Assembly (NCBI GenBank): GCA_934631985.1
Contig: CAKTYE010000002.1
Span: forward strand, 1-64,000
Origin: an uncultured Clostridia bacterium
GTDB taxonomy: Bacteria > Bacillota > Clostridia > Christensenellales > Aristaeellaceae
Length of the DNA: 64,000 nucleotides
Reading direction: 5' to 3'
Of the stretch, positions 8,527 through 17,675 are shown one piece after another; position 1 is the stretch's first letter; each line of letters opens with the position of its first letter. A program made the translations under genes and the position numbers. The notes beneath the pieces were generated by a model. It ran no database searches and was not told where the DNA came from. It saw nothing but the letters and a program-made list of their open reading frames with translations.

Positions 8527-9633
8527 TCAAGCCTTATGATACATGCGTCCGGAGCTTTGAGCGATCAGGCCCGAAAGCTCCAGCAGCGTCAGTGCCGTGT
8601 TTAACTGGGATGGATCCAACCCCGTTTTAAAGGTCAGCTGATCAAAGGAAAGCTCCTCAACGGTCAACAGGGAAAGAATCGCCTGCTGAGCGGCATCCAT
8701 GAGCGGCATAGCGGCCATTTTCCGCGGTGCGGAAGCTACCTTTTCCTCCCACTGCATGTCTGCCATCACGTCCGATGCATCGCGCACCAGCGTAGCACCC
8801 TCCCGAATGATTTGCAGCGGACCTTCTGCCCCCTCCTGGCCCACTGGCCCGGGGAAAGCAAAAACCTCCTTGCCCTGATCCAACGCGCATCCAACGGAGA
8901 TCATGCCTCCGCTGCGAATGCGTCCTTCCATAAACAGCAGACCGTCGCTCAATCCACTGACAAGACGGTTTCGTGCCGGATAATGATACGGGTAAATCTC
9001 ACTGTCCGGCGGATACTCGCTGAGTACCAGTCCCCCATTTTCCACAATATCCCGGTCAAGTCCTTCCCGTCCGATCGGGCGGGGACGATCCAGGCCGCAG
9101 CCTGCAATGCCGATGGTGGGTGAATCCCCCATCATGCAGCCTTCATGGGCGGCGGTGTCAATGCCGGGAGCCATGCCGCTGACGATGCTCACGCCGTTGC
9201 GGCTCAACTCCTCCGCAATGCGCCGGGTATGATCCATACCGTAAACGGAACATTTCCGCGTCCCGACCATTGCCAGATGCCGCCCCATCAGGCAATTCAG
9301 CGAACCCTTGTAATAGAGCATCCACGGCGGCTCTGCTAATTGCCGATACAGTTCCGGAAACTGCTTGTCTTCCGCATACAGCAGCTGAATGTCTTCCTTT
9401 TGCAGCGTCACCAGACGATCATGCATGCGTTCCCGGCTGGCTTCCTCCCGCAGGATGGCGCAATGCCGCTCGGATAATGCACACTGCTTCAGCGGGCTGG
9501 AGCCATGCCGCTGCACCTCGTCGTATACGCCCTCGGCCGAGCCAAAGGCCTCCATCAATCGCTGAAACAAGCCTGCCGTCAGCTCTGCCATGGATAGCCA
9601 GACCCGACAGGCATCCTCCCGTGAATAGCGCAT
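8527..9633 (-). CDS. dprA: DNA-processing protein DprA
   Basis: DprA binds incoming single-stranded DNA and loads RecA during transformation. This 368-residue product has an N-terminal HhH/SAM-like region (about 1-70), a central Rossmann-like domain with MVGTRKCSVYG and SGMAPGIDTAAHEG, and a C-terminal winged-helix segment (LLTVEELSFDQLTFKTGL). Start ATG 9633 follows GGAGGTG; a TTG five codons earlier would sit on that site itself. It begins 5 bp after comM. Whether the organism is naturally transformable cannot be told from this window. Confidence 0.95.
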   Translation of the reverse strand: MRYSREDACRVWLSMAELTAGLFQRLMEAFGSAEGVYDEVQRHGSSPLKQCALSERHCAILREEASRERMHDRLVTLQKEDIQLLYAEDKQFPELYRQLAEPPWMLYYKGSLNCLMGRHLAMVGTRKCSVYGMDHTRRIAEELSRNGVSIVSGMAPGIDTAAHEGCMMGDSPTIGIAGCGLDRPRPIGREGLDRDIVENGGLVLSEYPPDSEIYPYHYPARNRLVSGLSDGLLFMEGRIRSGGMISVGCALDQGKEVFAFPGPVGQEGAEGPLQIIREGATLVRDASDVMADMQWEEKVASAPRKMAAMPLMDAAQQAILSLLTVEELSFDQLTFKTGLDPSQLNTALTLLELSGLIAQSSGRMYHKA

Positions 9634-9638
9634 GCGGT

Positions 9639-11171
9639 TCACCTCCAATACTTTCCGTCAAGGCTGCGGTATTGGATCGCTTCTGCCACATCCGCTGTCT
9701 CGATCTTCTCCGCGCCGCGAAGATCTGCCAGTGTTCGGGCCACCTTCAGTACGCGCCCGTAAGCCCGCATGCTCATGCCCATGCGCTCCACCGCCATGTG
9801 CAGAATTTGCGTGGAGGCTGCATCCAGCTCACAGTATTTCTTGGAGAGCCGTGCATCCAGCTGCGCATTGCAGTGAATGCCCTCTTGCCGATAACGCTCC
9901 TGCTGGAGCTTTCTGGCCCGTGCTACACGCTCCCGTACCTGTGCGGAGGACTCTGCCGGGGCTGCCTGATTGATCTCCTTCACAGGTACTGCGTCCACTT
10001 CGATTTGAATGTCAATACGATCCAGCAGCGGCCCACTTACTCGATCCAGATAACGGCGAATTTCATTGGCAGAACAGCGGCATTTCTTCGTTTTGCTCCC
10101 GTAGTAACCGCAGGGACACGGATTCATGCTTGCCACAAACATGAAGCTGGCCTGATACTGTGCCTGATTCTGTACGCGCGTAACGGAAACAATGCCGTCC
10201 TCCAGGGGCTGACGAAGCGCCTCCAGCGCGGCTCTGGAAAACTCCGGCAGCTCATCCAGAAACAGCACACCATTATGCGCCAGTGAAACCTCGCCGGGCC
10301 GCGCGTTGGAGCCGCCGCCAATCAGTGAAGCCACAGACGCACTGTGATGCGGCGCACAGAAGGGACGCAGCACCATCAGGCCGCTTCCGGGCGCTGTGCG
10401 GCCCGCAATGGAATGAATGCGTGTTGTTTCAAGGGCCTCCTCAAAGGTCATGGGCGGAAGAATACCCGGCAGACAACGCGCAAGCATTGTTTTGCCGGAG
10501 CCCGGTACACCGATCATCAGCATGTTATGTCCGCCTGCTGCGGCGACCTCCAGCGCACGGCGCGCACCTGCCTGCCCCTTGACCTGGCTCATGTCCACCG
10601 CAATATGCGCAGCTTCCAGAAAATCATCGTAAGAGCGCTGCTCCTGCGCGGGGATCGGCTCCAGTCCCTTCAGGTGCTTCACCACCATATCCAGACTTTT
10701 TGCCGGATAGACCCGGATGCCCTGAATGCAGCTTACCTCGGGCGCATTGCCCTCAGGCAGAATCACATCCGTGATGCCTTGTTCACTGGCGCTGATGACC
10801 ATGGGAAGCGCGCCGCGCACAGGCTGTAAGGTACCGTCCAGCGAAAGCTCGCCGAGGGTCAGCACATGGCTCAAATCAAGCATGTCCAGCTGGCGGCTTG
10901 CCATCAGGATGCCCAGTGCAATGGGCAGGTCAAAGGCAGGGCCTTCCTTTTTCATATCGGCGGGCGCAAGGTTTACCGTCAAGCGCCCCACCGGCATGGA
11001 ATAGCCGGAATTTTGGATGGCTGCGCGCACCCGGTCACGGCTTTCCTTGACCGAAGCATCCGGCAAACCAACGACCTCCATAGCCATCAAGCCGCCGGAA
11101 AGATAGACCTCCACCTTCACCTCGAAGCCGTCCACACCGTTCAGGCCATAGCCAAGGGTACGCGCAAGCAT
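9639..11171 (-). CDS. comM: YifB/ComM-family Mg-chelatase-like AAA+ ATPase
   Basis: ComM-type helicases promote branch migration during natural transformation. The 510-residue protein has an N-terminal Lon-protease-like fold (about 20-170), Walker A GVPGSGKT (221-228), Walker B in GVLFLDELPEFSR (about 301-313), the cysteine-rich CPCGYYGSKTKKCRC segment and a C-terminal Mg-chelatase domain. It precedes dprA, consistent with a shared role on incoming DNA. The assignment to the family is firm; a role in competence is inferred. Confidence 0.92.
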   Translation of the reverse strand: MLARTLGYGLNGVDGFEVKVEVYLSGGLMAMEVVGLPDASVKESRDRVRAAIQNSGYSMPVGRLTVNLAPADMKKEGPAFDLPIALGILMASRQLDMLDLSHVLTLGELSLDGTLQPVRGALPMVISASEQGITDVILPEGNAPEVSCIQGIRVYPAKSLDMVVKHLKGLEPIPAQEQRSYDDFLEAAHIAVDMSQVKGQAGARRALEVAAAGGHNMLMIGVPGSGKTMLARCLPGILPPMTFEEALETTRIHSIAGRTAPGSGLMVLRPFCAPHHSASVASLIGGGSNARPGEVSLAHNGVLFLDELPEFSRAALEALRQPLEDGIVSVTRVQNQAQYQASFMFVASMNPCPCGYYGSKTKKCRCSANEIRRYLDRVSGPLLDRIDIQIEVDAVPVKEINQAAPAESSAQVRERVARARKLQQERYRQEGIHCNAQLDARLSKKYCELDAASTQILHMAVERMGMSMRAYGRVLKVARTLADLRGAEKIETADVAEAIQYRSLDGKYWR

Positions 11172-11189
11172 CCTTCGTACCTCCCCGAT

Positions 11190-14100
11190 TTAGTAATAAA
11201 TTCGTAGAAATTGCCGCATGAAGTCCAGCCACCAGGCGGGGGTCATCACGCCGCTGGCATAGGGATAGAAGCCGATAAAGCAAACCAGTGCAAAGGCCAG
11301 ATACGCCCACGTCAGGATGCGGCTCAGCTTGGCAACGCGCCCGCTAGTCAGCCAATGCAGCGTCAGCACAGCGCCCATAATGAGGAAGGGAACGCTGGCA
11401 AAATAATGGTAAATGTACGTTCCGCGCGGCACAAGCACCCATGGCAGGAATTGCGCCAGCAGGCAGATCAGCACAAAGGCCGGCGCCTGGGATGCACGGA
11501 TGCTCTGCGCATGCAGTATGCCATCCTGCCCCTCCAGTCGATACACATGCCGCTTAGCCCAGATCAATGCGCAGACGATGATACCGATCAGCCCACCAAT
11601 CCACACGGCAGGATTGCCGAAGCAGAAGATGGCGTAGCCATAGCCTTCCGGTACATAGCGATCCGAAGCAAAATACATGGGGCGCTTGATAAGGGGCCAC
11701 TCATACCAGGGCGAATAGAACGGATGATCCATGCCAAGCCCCGGTGTGCTGTGGTAGTTATACATATCCTGCTGAACCTTGATGACCTTCTGAAGAAATT
11801 CACCGATGGACAGGCGACCATAGCAGGCCATTTGCGGAATGTAGCTGAGCAGATACACCGTCACCGGCAGCACTACGAAGAACAGTACGCACCACAGGCA
11901 AAGCCAGAGCAGCCGCGTCAACGTTTCCTGACTGCGCTTTTCCAAAGCAGGACGTATTTGTATATCCACAGTTGGAGCAAGCTGTCCAGCCTCCTTTGCC
12001 AGGCGCAGGTGACGGGCGCATGTCCAGAAATACAGCACCGCCAGGCCAGCACCCGCATACAGGCAGATCCACTTGCTGGCAATGCCCAGTGAGATAAACA
12101 GACCGCTCAATGCCAGATCCGGCACCAGCTGCTTCATGGGACTCATGATGTCTCGCTGCATGAATCGCAGCATGAACAGGCAGCTCAGAATGATGAACAG
12201 CACCGGGAAGCTGTCAATGGTCGCAATGCGCGTCTGAGTCAGGTGCATGCAGTCCAGCGCCATCAAGCTCATGGCAAGGAACGCTATATCCCGGCGTTTC
12301 GTCAGCTGCTTGCCCAGCAGGTACATCGCCGGGAGCATCAGAATACCCGCCATGCAGCCCGCAAAGCGCCAGCCGAAGGGGGTCATACCAAAGATCGAAA
12401 TGCACCAAGACATGAACACCTTTCCCAGCGGCGGGTGCGTCCACTCATAAATGGTCGTGCCATTCATCAACTCAAAGCCGGTGCGAGCATGGTAAATTTC
12501 ATCAAAATAGGTGCCGTTGTACCAGCTTGGCTCCCCTTCCAGCGTATCCTGCTCATCCACAAGATACGCAGCATCACTGTACAGGGTGGAATTGGTGTTG
12601 GCGTTATACTGACCAACCACCGAAACAGGCAGCACCGTCTGATCCTCCAGACGGAAAATCACTTCGTCCAGGATGAGGCCGATCTGCTGCGCGGTAATGC
12701 GTACATATCGGCCCGACAGGCTTTGCGGTGCGCCATAGCCGTCATAGGTGCGTCCACCGCTTGCATTCACGGTGGAGGGTGTCAGGTACATCCAGCGGAA
12801 GCAATCGCCCTGAGCCATTTCCGCCCAGTATTCTGCCGACCACTGTTCTCCATCTTCACTGACCGCTACAGAGAAGTCGCTGTAGCTGACCTGTGAATAA
12901 TAGAGCATGCGGAAATCGTCATAATGCGCCCCCAGGTCAAGAACGACCTGCTCTGTTGCGTCCGTAGATTTCCAAGGCCGCTGCGGCGCTTTGGTGCTAC
13001 CCAGATTGCACAAGGCCAGCGCGCCATAGGCAAGGGTCACCATCGTCACCAGCAGCGCATCCACACGTCCCCAATGCAGTTTCGCATCATACGTCATGTT
13101 CAGCACGTTATGCGGACGCTTAGGGTACACAGGCACCTTGATATACAGCGGCGCAAGGCTTTCTTCTGCATCCTGCTGCTCCGTCATGATACGCTGTCCC
13201 GTCCACACCGCCAGCAGGGCGTTGAGCAGGTTCAGCACGGAAATCGCGTTATTTAGCCACAGTGTGTCATTATTCAAATGTCCCATACTGGAGCCAAGGC
13301 GCAGCGAATTATCCAGCACGATTCCGGCATTCAGGAAAATGGTCACGCTGCTTACCGCCAGCAGTACCAGAATGCGGCGATCCCGGCGCACCAGGAACGC
13401 AAGCGTCAGCAGCGCCAGCGCAGGCAGCAAATACCGCTCATGCATCTTTAGGCCGAAGGAACACAGCAGCACAAACAGAATGCCGCCCGCCAGCGGAAGA
13501 TGCTTCAGATCGTTGCCGCGCAGGAAGAAGCCAAGCGTCATCAGAATGCACAGAGCCATGGCAGGCGCACCGATCAGTGAATAGCTGGGCTGTACGAATA
13601 CCATCACCAGATAATACAGCGCAAAGCAAGCCATCACGCCAGGCTCCAGCCAAAAAGCCTTCAGCCCGCGCTTATGCTGACGCAGCAGCAGGGTGGCGCT
13701 CCATACACCGCACAGCAAAGCGAAAATCAGCGGAAGCGTCCAGCCCGCTGAAAGGCTTGTGGCCTGCCAGTTGCCGCCCAGCAGATAATACAGATTCGCC
13801 ATGTTGACCGTAGCATAGGCGTAGGACCCCAGCGTGTTGACATACAGGTCGATCAGCCAGGTCACGCTCATGCCCTCGCCAAGGCTGAAGGGCAGCACAA
13901 TGACCAACGCCACAGCCGCAGAAATGCCCAGACCGATCAGCATGGACTTGCGATCCTCGCGGTGACGCACCCAGCATAGAATAATTGCTGTCAGCCCCAG
14001 GAAGCCCAGCATCAGCGCCTGCGGCTTAATGAAAATACACAGGACGTAGAGCGGCAATACAAGCATCCACTTACGCTCCATCGCTGCCCATGCCACCAGC

Positions 14101-15350
14101 ATCAGCCCAAGACACAGCACACTGTCCATCTGACACCAGGCAGCGCTGGTCAGGAAGAAAGCCGGATTGAAGGCCATCCACGCAGCAAACACCGCGGCGG
14201 GCTTTCGCCCCATGCGCGTGCGTCCCATACGATACAGAAGCCACGCCATCACCAGGTCGCAGGTCATCGGGATCAGCTTGATCGAAAGGATTGCCGCAGC
14301 ATCGTTGAACTGTCCCCAGCCGAGGCTGTTGAACCAGCGCACAAAGCCCGCCGGGGCAATCTGTGTCAAAAGCTGCGCAAAGCTGTTGCTCAGCCACAGT
14401 ACATACAGATACGCAGGCGGATAGTCACAGAACTGCGATGTGGTATAGAAGCCGCCTGGGCCGACATTTGCCATGGTCGCGCCCCAGGCCCGGAAGCAGT
14501 TTACATCCACCTGATAGCCGCTGACACGGCAGGCTGTGACCAGCCGGGCAAGGCCAGCAACAATTAGCGCAATGACCAGGAATGCCGGGGTGTGCTTCGA
14601 TTCCGTCAGGGACGCAGGTTCCCTGCGCCGCATGATAACATCACACGCCCATAGTGCCAACAGTGCATACACTGCCGCACCGATCAGGAGCTTCGGCCAT
14701 GCAGGCGAGGTTTCCGTATCATCCTCCTCATCAACAGGGTCGATCAGGCTGGGCGTTTCATCTCGGAACCACAGCGTTGCAATGCCGTCTCCCGGTACCT
14801 CGTCCACCTGCCTGAGCGACAGGTTATCGAACCATGCCGTGCCGCGGCTTTCCCCGCTGTAGCCGCCCAGACGTGCAAAAACCGTCACCGACGTTTGATC
14901 CGGGCCGGTCTCACCATACAGCGTGACATATTCCCAGTCTCCCGCCGTATCAAAGACGCTTGCGCTGAAGACATACAGGCCCTCAATGGAAAGATTTGCA
15001 CCAAGGCCGATATCGGGAATATCCAACGCACGAATGTAGCCTGACAGGCAGTACAGCGTTTCAGGCTCCACGCTGACCGTTTGGGCAAAGCGAGCGTCAT
15101 TGTCGCCAAAATTCTCGATCATGACGGCATGCGTGCCATCCTCTGCCTGGTCAGATACCACGGAAAAGTTCGTGTAGCCCTCCTGATGGTTATACTGGTC
15201 GGTCGTCCAGCCCTCGGGCATACCGTCGCTGTCCAGCAGCTCAAAGCTGCCATTATACAGAAGCTCCGCATCCTCCTCTGCCAGAGAGAAGGTCGGAAAT
15301 AAAAGCGTCAGACAACACAGCACTGCCAGCAGGAGCTTTCGATTCAGCAT
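11190..15350 (-). CDS. Giant double GT-C glycosyltransferase with a PMT-type O-mannosyltransferase half
   Basis: From ATG 15350 (AGGTG upstream) the product is 1,386 residues. It begins with a signal peptide (MLNRKLLLAVLCCLTLLFP), then a CBM-like beta domain (about 25-185, LLYNGSFELLD...GWTTD). A first polytopic GT-C domain follows (about 250-730, with DVNCFRAWG and DYPPAYLYVLW). A discoidin (F5/8 C)-like domain lies at about 795-910. A second polytopic domain (about 925-1386) carries PMT-family marks: FDEIYHARTGFELMNG, EWTHPPLGK and many membrane helices. PMTs move mannose from a polyprenyl carrier to Ser/Thr of exported proteins; that activity here is inferred. It sits inside an otherwise housekeeping operon, 18 bp before comM. 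The substrate of the first GT-C half is unknown. An ATG 12 codons upstream lacks a binding site. Confidence 0.88.
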   Translation of the reverse strand: MLNRKLLLAVLCCLTLLFPTFSLAEEDAELLYNGSFELLDSDGMPEGWTTDQYNHQEGYTNFSVVSDQAEDGTHAVMIENFGDNDARFAQTVSVEPETLYCLSGYIRALDIPDIGLGANLSIEGLYVFSASVFDTAGDWEYVTLYGETGPDQTSVTVFARLGGYSGESRGTAWFDNLSLRQVDEVPGDGIATLWFRDETPSLIDPVDEEDDTETSPAWPKLLIGAAVYALLALWACDVIMRRREPASLTESKHTPAFLVIALIVAGLARLVTACRVSGYQVDVNCFRAWGATMANVGPGGFYTTSQFCDYPPAYLYVLWLSNSFAQLLTQIAPAGFVRWFNSLGWGQFNDAAAILSIKLIPMTCDLVMAWLLYRMGRTRMGRKPAAVFAAWMAFNPAFFLTSAAWCQMDSVLCLGLMLVAWAAMERKWMLVLPLYVLCIFIKPQALMLGFLGLTAIILCWVRHREDRKSMLIGLGISAAVALVIVLPFSLGEGMSVTWLIDLYVNTLGSYAYATVNMANLYYLLGGNWQATSLSAGWTLPLIFALLCGVWSATLLLRQHKRGLKAFWLEPGVMACFALYYLVMVFVQPSYSLIGAPAMALCILMTLGFFLRGNDLKHLPLAGGILFVLLCSFGLKMHERYLLPALALLTLAFLVRRDRRILVLLAVSSVTIFLNAGIVLDNSLRLGSSMGHLNNDTLWLNNAISVLNLLNALLAVWTGQRIMTEQQDAEESLAPLYIKVPVYPKRPHNVLNMTYDAKLHWGRVDALLVTMVTLAYGALALCNLGSTKAPQRPWKSTDATEQVVLDLGAHYDDFRMLYYSQVSYSDFSVAVSEDGEQWSAEYWAEMAQGDCFRWMYLTPSTVNASGGRTYDGYGAPQSLSGRYVRITAQQIGLILDEVIFRLEDQTVLPVSVVGQYNANTNSTLYSDAAYLVDEQDTLEGEPSWYNGTYFDEIYHARTGFELMNGTTIYEWTHPPLGKVFMSWCISIFGMTPFGWRFAGCMAGILMLPAMYLLGKQLTKRRDIAFLAMSLMALDCMHLTQTRIATIDSFPVLFIILSCLFMLRFMQRDIMSPMKQLVPDLALSGLFISLGIASKWICLYAGAGLAVLYFWTCARHLRLAKEAGQLAPTVDIQIRPALEKRSQETLTRLLWLCLWCVLFFVVLPVTVYLLSYIPQMACYGRLSIGEFLQKVIKVQQDMYNYHSTPGLGMDHPFYSPWYEWPLIKRPMYFASDRYVPEGYGYAIFCFGNPAVWIGGLIGIIVCALIWAKRHVYRLEGQDGILHAQSIRASQAPAFVLICLLAQFLPWVLVPRGTYIYHYFASVPFLIMGAVLTLHWLTSGRVAKLSRILTWAYLAFALVCFIGFYPYASGVMTPAWWLDFMRQFLRIYY

Positions 15351-15401
15351 GCTTACACCTCGCGTCTTTGAAAAAATGCTTTTCATTTTTGCGCCGGGAC
15401 G

Positions 15402-15761
15402 TTACCAGCCGCTGACTGTAAAGGCACACGGCACATGGTAAATCCCGGAAGCAGTGATCTCCACCACATCAAAACGTGCAGGACGCTCCATCCATTCCCG
15501 CTCCATCAAAAATGCCTGTGCGGCGTGTGCAAGGCGACGCTGTTTGTTCAGCGTGACCCGGCAAAGACCCGCCCCTAATTGTCCGCGTCCGCTGAGCTTG
15601 ACCTCCACAAACACCACCACGCTGCCATCCTCCATGACGAGATCGATCTCGCCATCTGCTGCACGGTACCGCCTCGCTACAGGGTGCAGACCCTTTGCAG
15701 CAAGAAAGCTTTCTGCCGCCGCCTCCCCCTGACGGCCCAGTGCATCCGAGGTCACGGTCAC
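15402..15761 (-). CDS. yraN: YraN/UPF0102 family nuclease-fold protein
   Basis: This 119-residue protein has the restriction-endonuclease-like core typical of UPF0102: G-R-x-G-E-x-x-A near the N-terminus (LGRQGEAAAESFL), RYRAADGEIDLVMED with the acidic metal-site residues, and VFVEVKLSG supplying the E-x-K motif. The family is linked to DNA processing but has no settled function. It starts with GTG overlapping the rnhB stop by 4 bases, as in the conserved Firmicutes rnhB-yraN pair. Confidence 0.9.
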   Translation of the reverse strand: MTVTSDALGRQGEAAAESFLAAKGLHPVARRYRAADGEIDLVMEDGSVVVFVEVKLSGRGQLGAGLCRVTLNKQRRLAHAAQAFLMEREWMERPARFDVVEITASGIYHVPCAFTVSGW

Positions 15762-16381
15762 AGCTTCAGATTCTTCAGGAAGCTGCGCCGATGCTCAGGC
15801 AAGGGGCCATAAGCCCCCAGGGCTTCCAAATGCTGCGGCGTGCCGTATCCTTTATGCTTGGCAAAGCCGTACTGGGGATAACGGCTGTCCAACTCGATCA
15901 TCTGGCGGTCACGGGTCACCTTTGCAACAATGCTTGCAGCCGCAATGGCATAGGAGGTCGCGTCTCCCTTAATGATGGAAATCTCCATGCCTTTCAGGCC
16001 GAGATTCGTCACGGCATCCACCAGAAAAACATCCGCGGGAACCTGCGCGGCGGCTTCCCGCATAGCTTTCCGTGTAGCCTCCAAAATATTGATCTCATCG
16101 ATCTCCGCAGGGCTGACCTGCCCAATGCCGACATAGCGGGCAATGGACATGATCTCATCATAGACCTTTTCCCGGCGGCTTTCGGAGAGCTTTTTGCTGT
16201 CATCCACCCATTCCAGCAGCGGCTCCGGCGGCATGACCACGCAAGCGACCACAACATTGCCTGCCAGCGGGCCGCGTCCCACCTCGTCCATGCCGGCAAC
16301 GACCAGGCCCTGAGAGAGAAAAGGCTCGTCCGTGGCAAAAAGTTGCGCGGCACGTTCCTTACGGCTGATCCGTGGTGCCAT
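15758..16381 (-). CDS. rnhB: Ribonuclease HII
   Basis: RNase HII nicks at ribonucleotides embedded in DNA and at RNA-DNA junctions. The 207-residue protein shows the active-site pair D32-E33 in VAGMDEVGRGPLAG, D122 in FLVDAVT, and the conserved AAASIVAKVTRDR helix. It overlaps the end of rbgA by 23 bases, with AAAGGAGGACGACC as its ribosome site inside rbgA, and overlaps yraN at its 3' end. The rbgA-rnhB-yraN order matches Bacillus. Confidence 0.96.
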   Translation of the reverse strand: MAPRISRKERAAQLFATDEPFLSQGLVVAGMDEVGRGPLAGNVVVACVVMPPEPLLEWVDDSKKLSESRREKVYDEIMSIARYVGIGQVSPAEIDEINILEATRKAMREAAAQVPADVFLVDAVTNLGLKGMEISIIKGDATSYAIAAASIVAKVTRDRQMIELDSRYPQYGFAKHKGYGTPQHLEALGAYGPLPEHRRSFLKNLKL

Positions 16382-17276
16382 GGTCGTCCTCCTTTGCAGA
16401 TGCAGCGCCCTTGATTGTCAGGCGCTTCGGCTTTTCGACTGATGGGCTTTCCAGCGTAATGCGGCCCAGCTTGCCGCTGCGGAACTCATCCAGCACCACG
16501 ACGCATCCACGGTCGATGTCGCAGATATTGCCCTTCATCAGGAAGCCGCGGCCGCGGCATACAGCTTCCAGCAGGTCGATTCCCCGCAGGGAGGTGTCCT
16601 TCAGCTTAAAACGCTCCACGACCTTCTCCGGGCAGACGTTCAGCATGTCCTCCAACAGATGGATCGCCAGCATGCCCACATCCACCACATCATCCTTGAT
16701 GGTGCCGATATAGCACAGTCGTTCAGCAGCGCGTTTGTCATCCAGACGGGGCCACAGCAGACCGGGCGTATCCATCAATTCCAGATAGGGCGTGATCTTG
16801 ACCCACTGATTTGCACGGGTCACGCCGGGACGGTCGCCAACCTTGGCAATGTTTCCGCCGTGCAGACGGTTGATGAAGGTACTTTTGCCCACATTCGGCA
16901 CACCGACAACCATGGCCCGTACCGTCTTTTTCATGCCCTTTTCCGCAGCTCGCTCCACAGTTTCTCGGGCAGCCTCGTCAATAAGTGCTAAGGCTTCCTT
17001 GACCTTGCCTGCGGTGGAGACGTAGGGCATAACAGTCAACCCGTTGGAGCGCATCAGCCGCAGCCATGCCTGAGTAGCGTTCGGGTCGGCAAGATCGGCC
17101 TTGTTCAGCAGCAACACCCGCTGCTTACCGCCGATCAGCCGATCCAGATCAGGGTTGCGGCTTGCATGGGGCAGCCGCGCATCGCAAATTTCAATGACCA
17201 GATCCACACGACCAAGCTGCTGTGCAAGCTGCCGCTTTGCTTTTGCCATGTGTCCCGGATACCAATTGATGTCCAT
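16359..17276 (-). CDS. rbgA: Ribosome biogenesis GTPase RbgA (YlqF)
   Basis: RbgA helps finish the 50S ribosomal subunit. The GTPase is circularly permuted as expected: NKAD (G4, 58-61) comes before GVPNVGKS (G1, 125-132) and DTPG (G3, 169-172). The N-terminus MDINWYPGHMAKAK is diagnostic. The 305-residue length from ATG 17276 fits the family; the longer in-frame start is excluded because the promoter at 17329-17357 starts transcription inside it. It heads the minus-strand run that continues to hslU. Confidence 0.95.
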   Translation of the reverse strand: MDINWYPGHMAKAKRQLAQQLGRVDLVIEICDARLPHASRNPDLDRLIGGKQRVLLLNKADLADPNATQAWLRLMRSNGLTVMPYVSTAGKVKEALALIDEAARETVERAAEKGMKKTVRAMVVGVPNVGKSTFINRLHGGNIAKVGDRPGVTRANQWVKITPYLELMDTPGLLWPRLDDKRAAERLCYIGTIKDDVVDVGMLAIHLLEDMLNVCPEKVVERFKLKDTSLRGIDLLEAVCRGRGFLMKGNICDIDRGCVVVLDEFRSGKLGRITLESPSVEKPKRLTIKGAASAKEDDHGTTDQP

Positions 17277-17328
17277 ATTACACCTTCCAATTTCTGGCAA
17301 TAACAGGAATGACGGAATTTCTCTTAAA

Positions 17329-17357
17329 GTAATACCATTCTTTTCTGAAAAATGCAA
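17329..17357 (-). promoter_or_regulatory. Sigma-A promoter of the rbgA-to-hslU operon
   Basis: On the minus strand TTGCAT (17357-17352), 17 bp, TATTAC (17334-17329). The predicted start near 17322 leaves a 45-base leader before the rbgA ATG. Confidence 0.65.
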
Positions 17358-17424
17358 GGGCTTTCTTCATTAGATTGTGAACACCGTGCAAATTCATGCA
17401 TGTCTGACGCTGTTTTTCAGGGAC

Positions 17425-17453
17425 TAGACCATTGCACCAAAATGTCGTATAAT
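17425..17453 (+). promoter_or_regulatory. Probable sigma-A promoter of the 17.5-19 kb trio
   Basis: A perfect TATAAT (17448-17453) is preceded at 17 bp by a weak TAGACC. It points at the first small gene at 17487, which has a strong AAGGGAGG site. Confidence 0.6.
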
Positions 17454-17486
17454 GGCGAAGAAGAACCTTGAAGGGAGGCCCTGCTT

Positions 17487-17675
17487 ATGGAGCCGAATCG
17501 TCATGCTGCCCCGCCGCCCCGCGAACGCCGCCCGCGGCACCCGCGCCGCCGCCGTTCTAAGCTCGGCATGTTTTTCACCCTGCTGGGTGTTGTCGCCTTT
17601 GGCGTTTTGCTGTTGAAATATGTGCTGGTTCCCGTACTTGTATGGGTGCAGTCTACCATAGGAGGAGCTGTATGA
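17487..17675 (+). CDS. Small single-pass membrane protein with an Arg-rich head
   Basis: This 62-residue protein has a Pro/Arg-rich N-terminus (ERRPRHPRRRRSK) and one long hydrophobic segment (about 28-55, GMFFTLLGVVAFGVLLLKYVLVPVLVW). By the positive-inside rule the head is cytoplasmic. Its stop overlaps the next gene's ATG (ATGA), so the two are translationally coupled. I do not recognise the family. It may be an accessory or anchor for the DUF4230-like protein. Confidence 0.75.
   Translation: MEPNRHAAPPPRERRPRHPRRRRSKLGMFFTLLGVVAFGVLLLKYVLVPVLVWVQSTIGGAV

Noticed and set aside
17277..17357. An upstream in-frame start for rbgA
   Set aside because: A promoter overlaps it and transcription should start downstream; the family begins at MDINWYPGHM.
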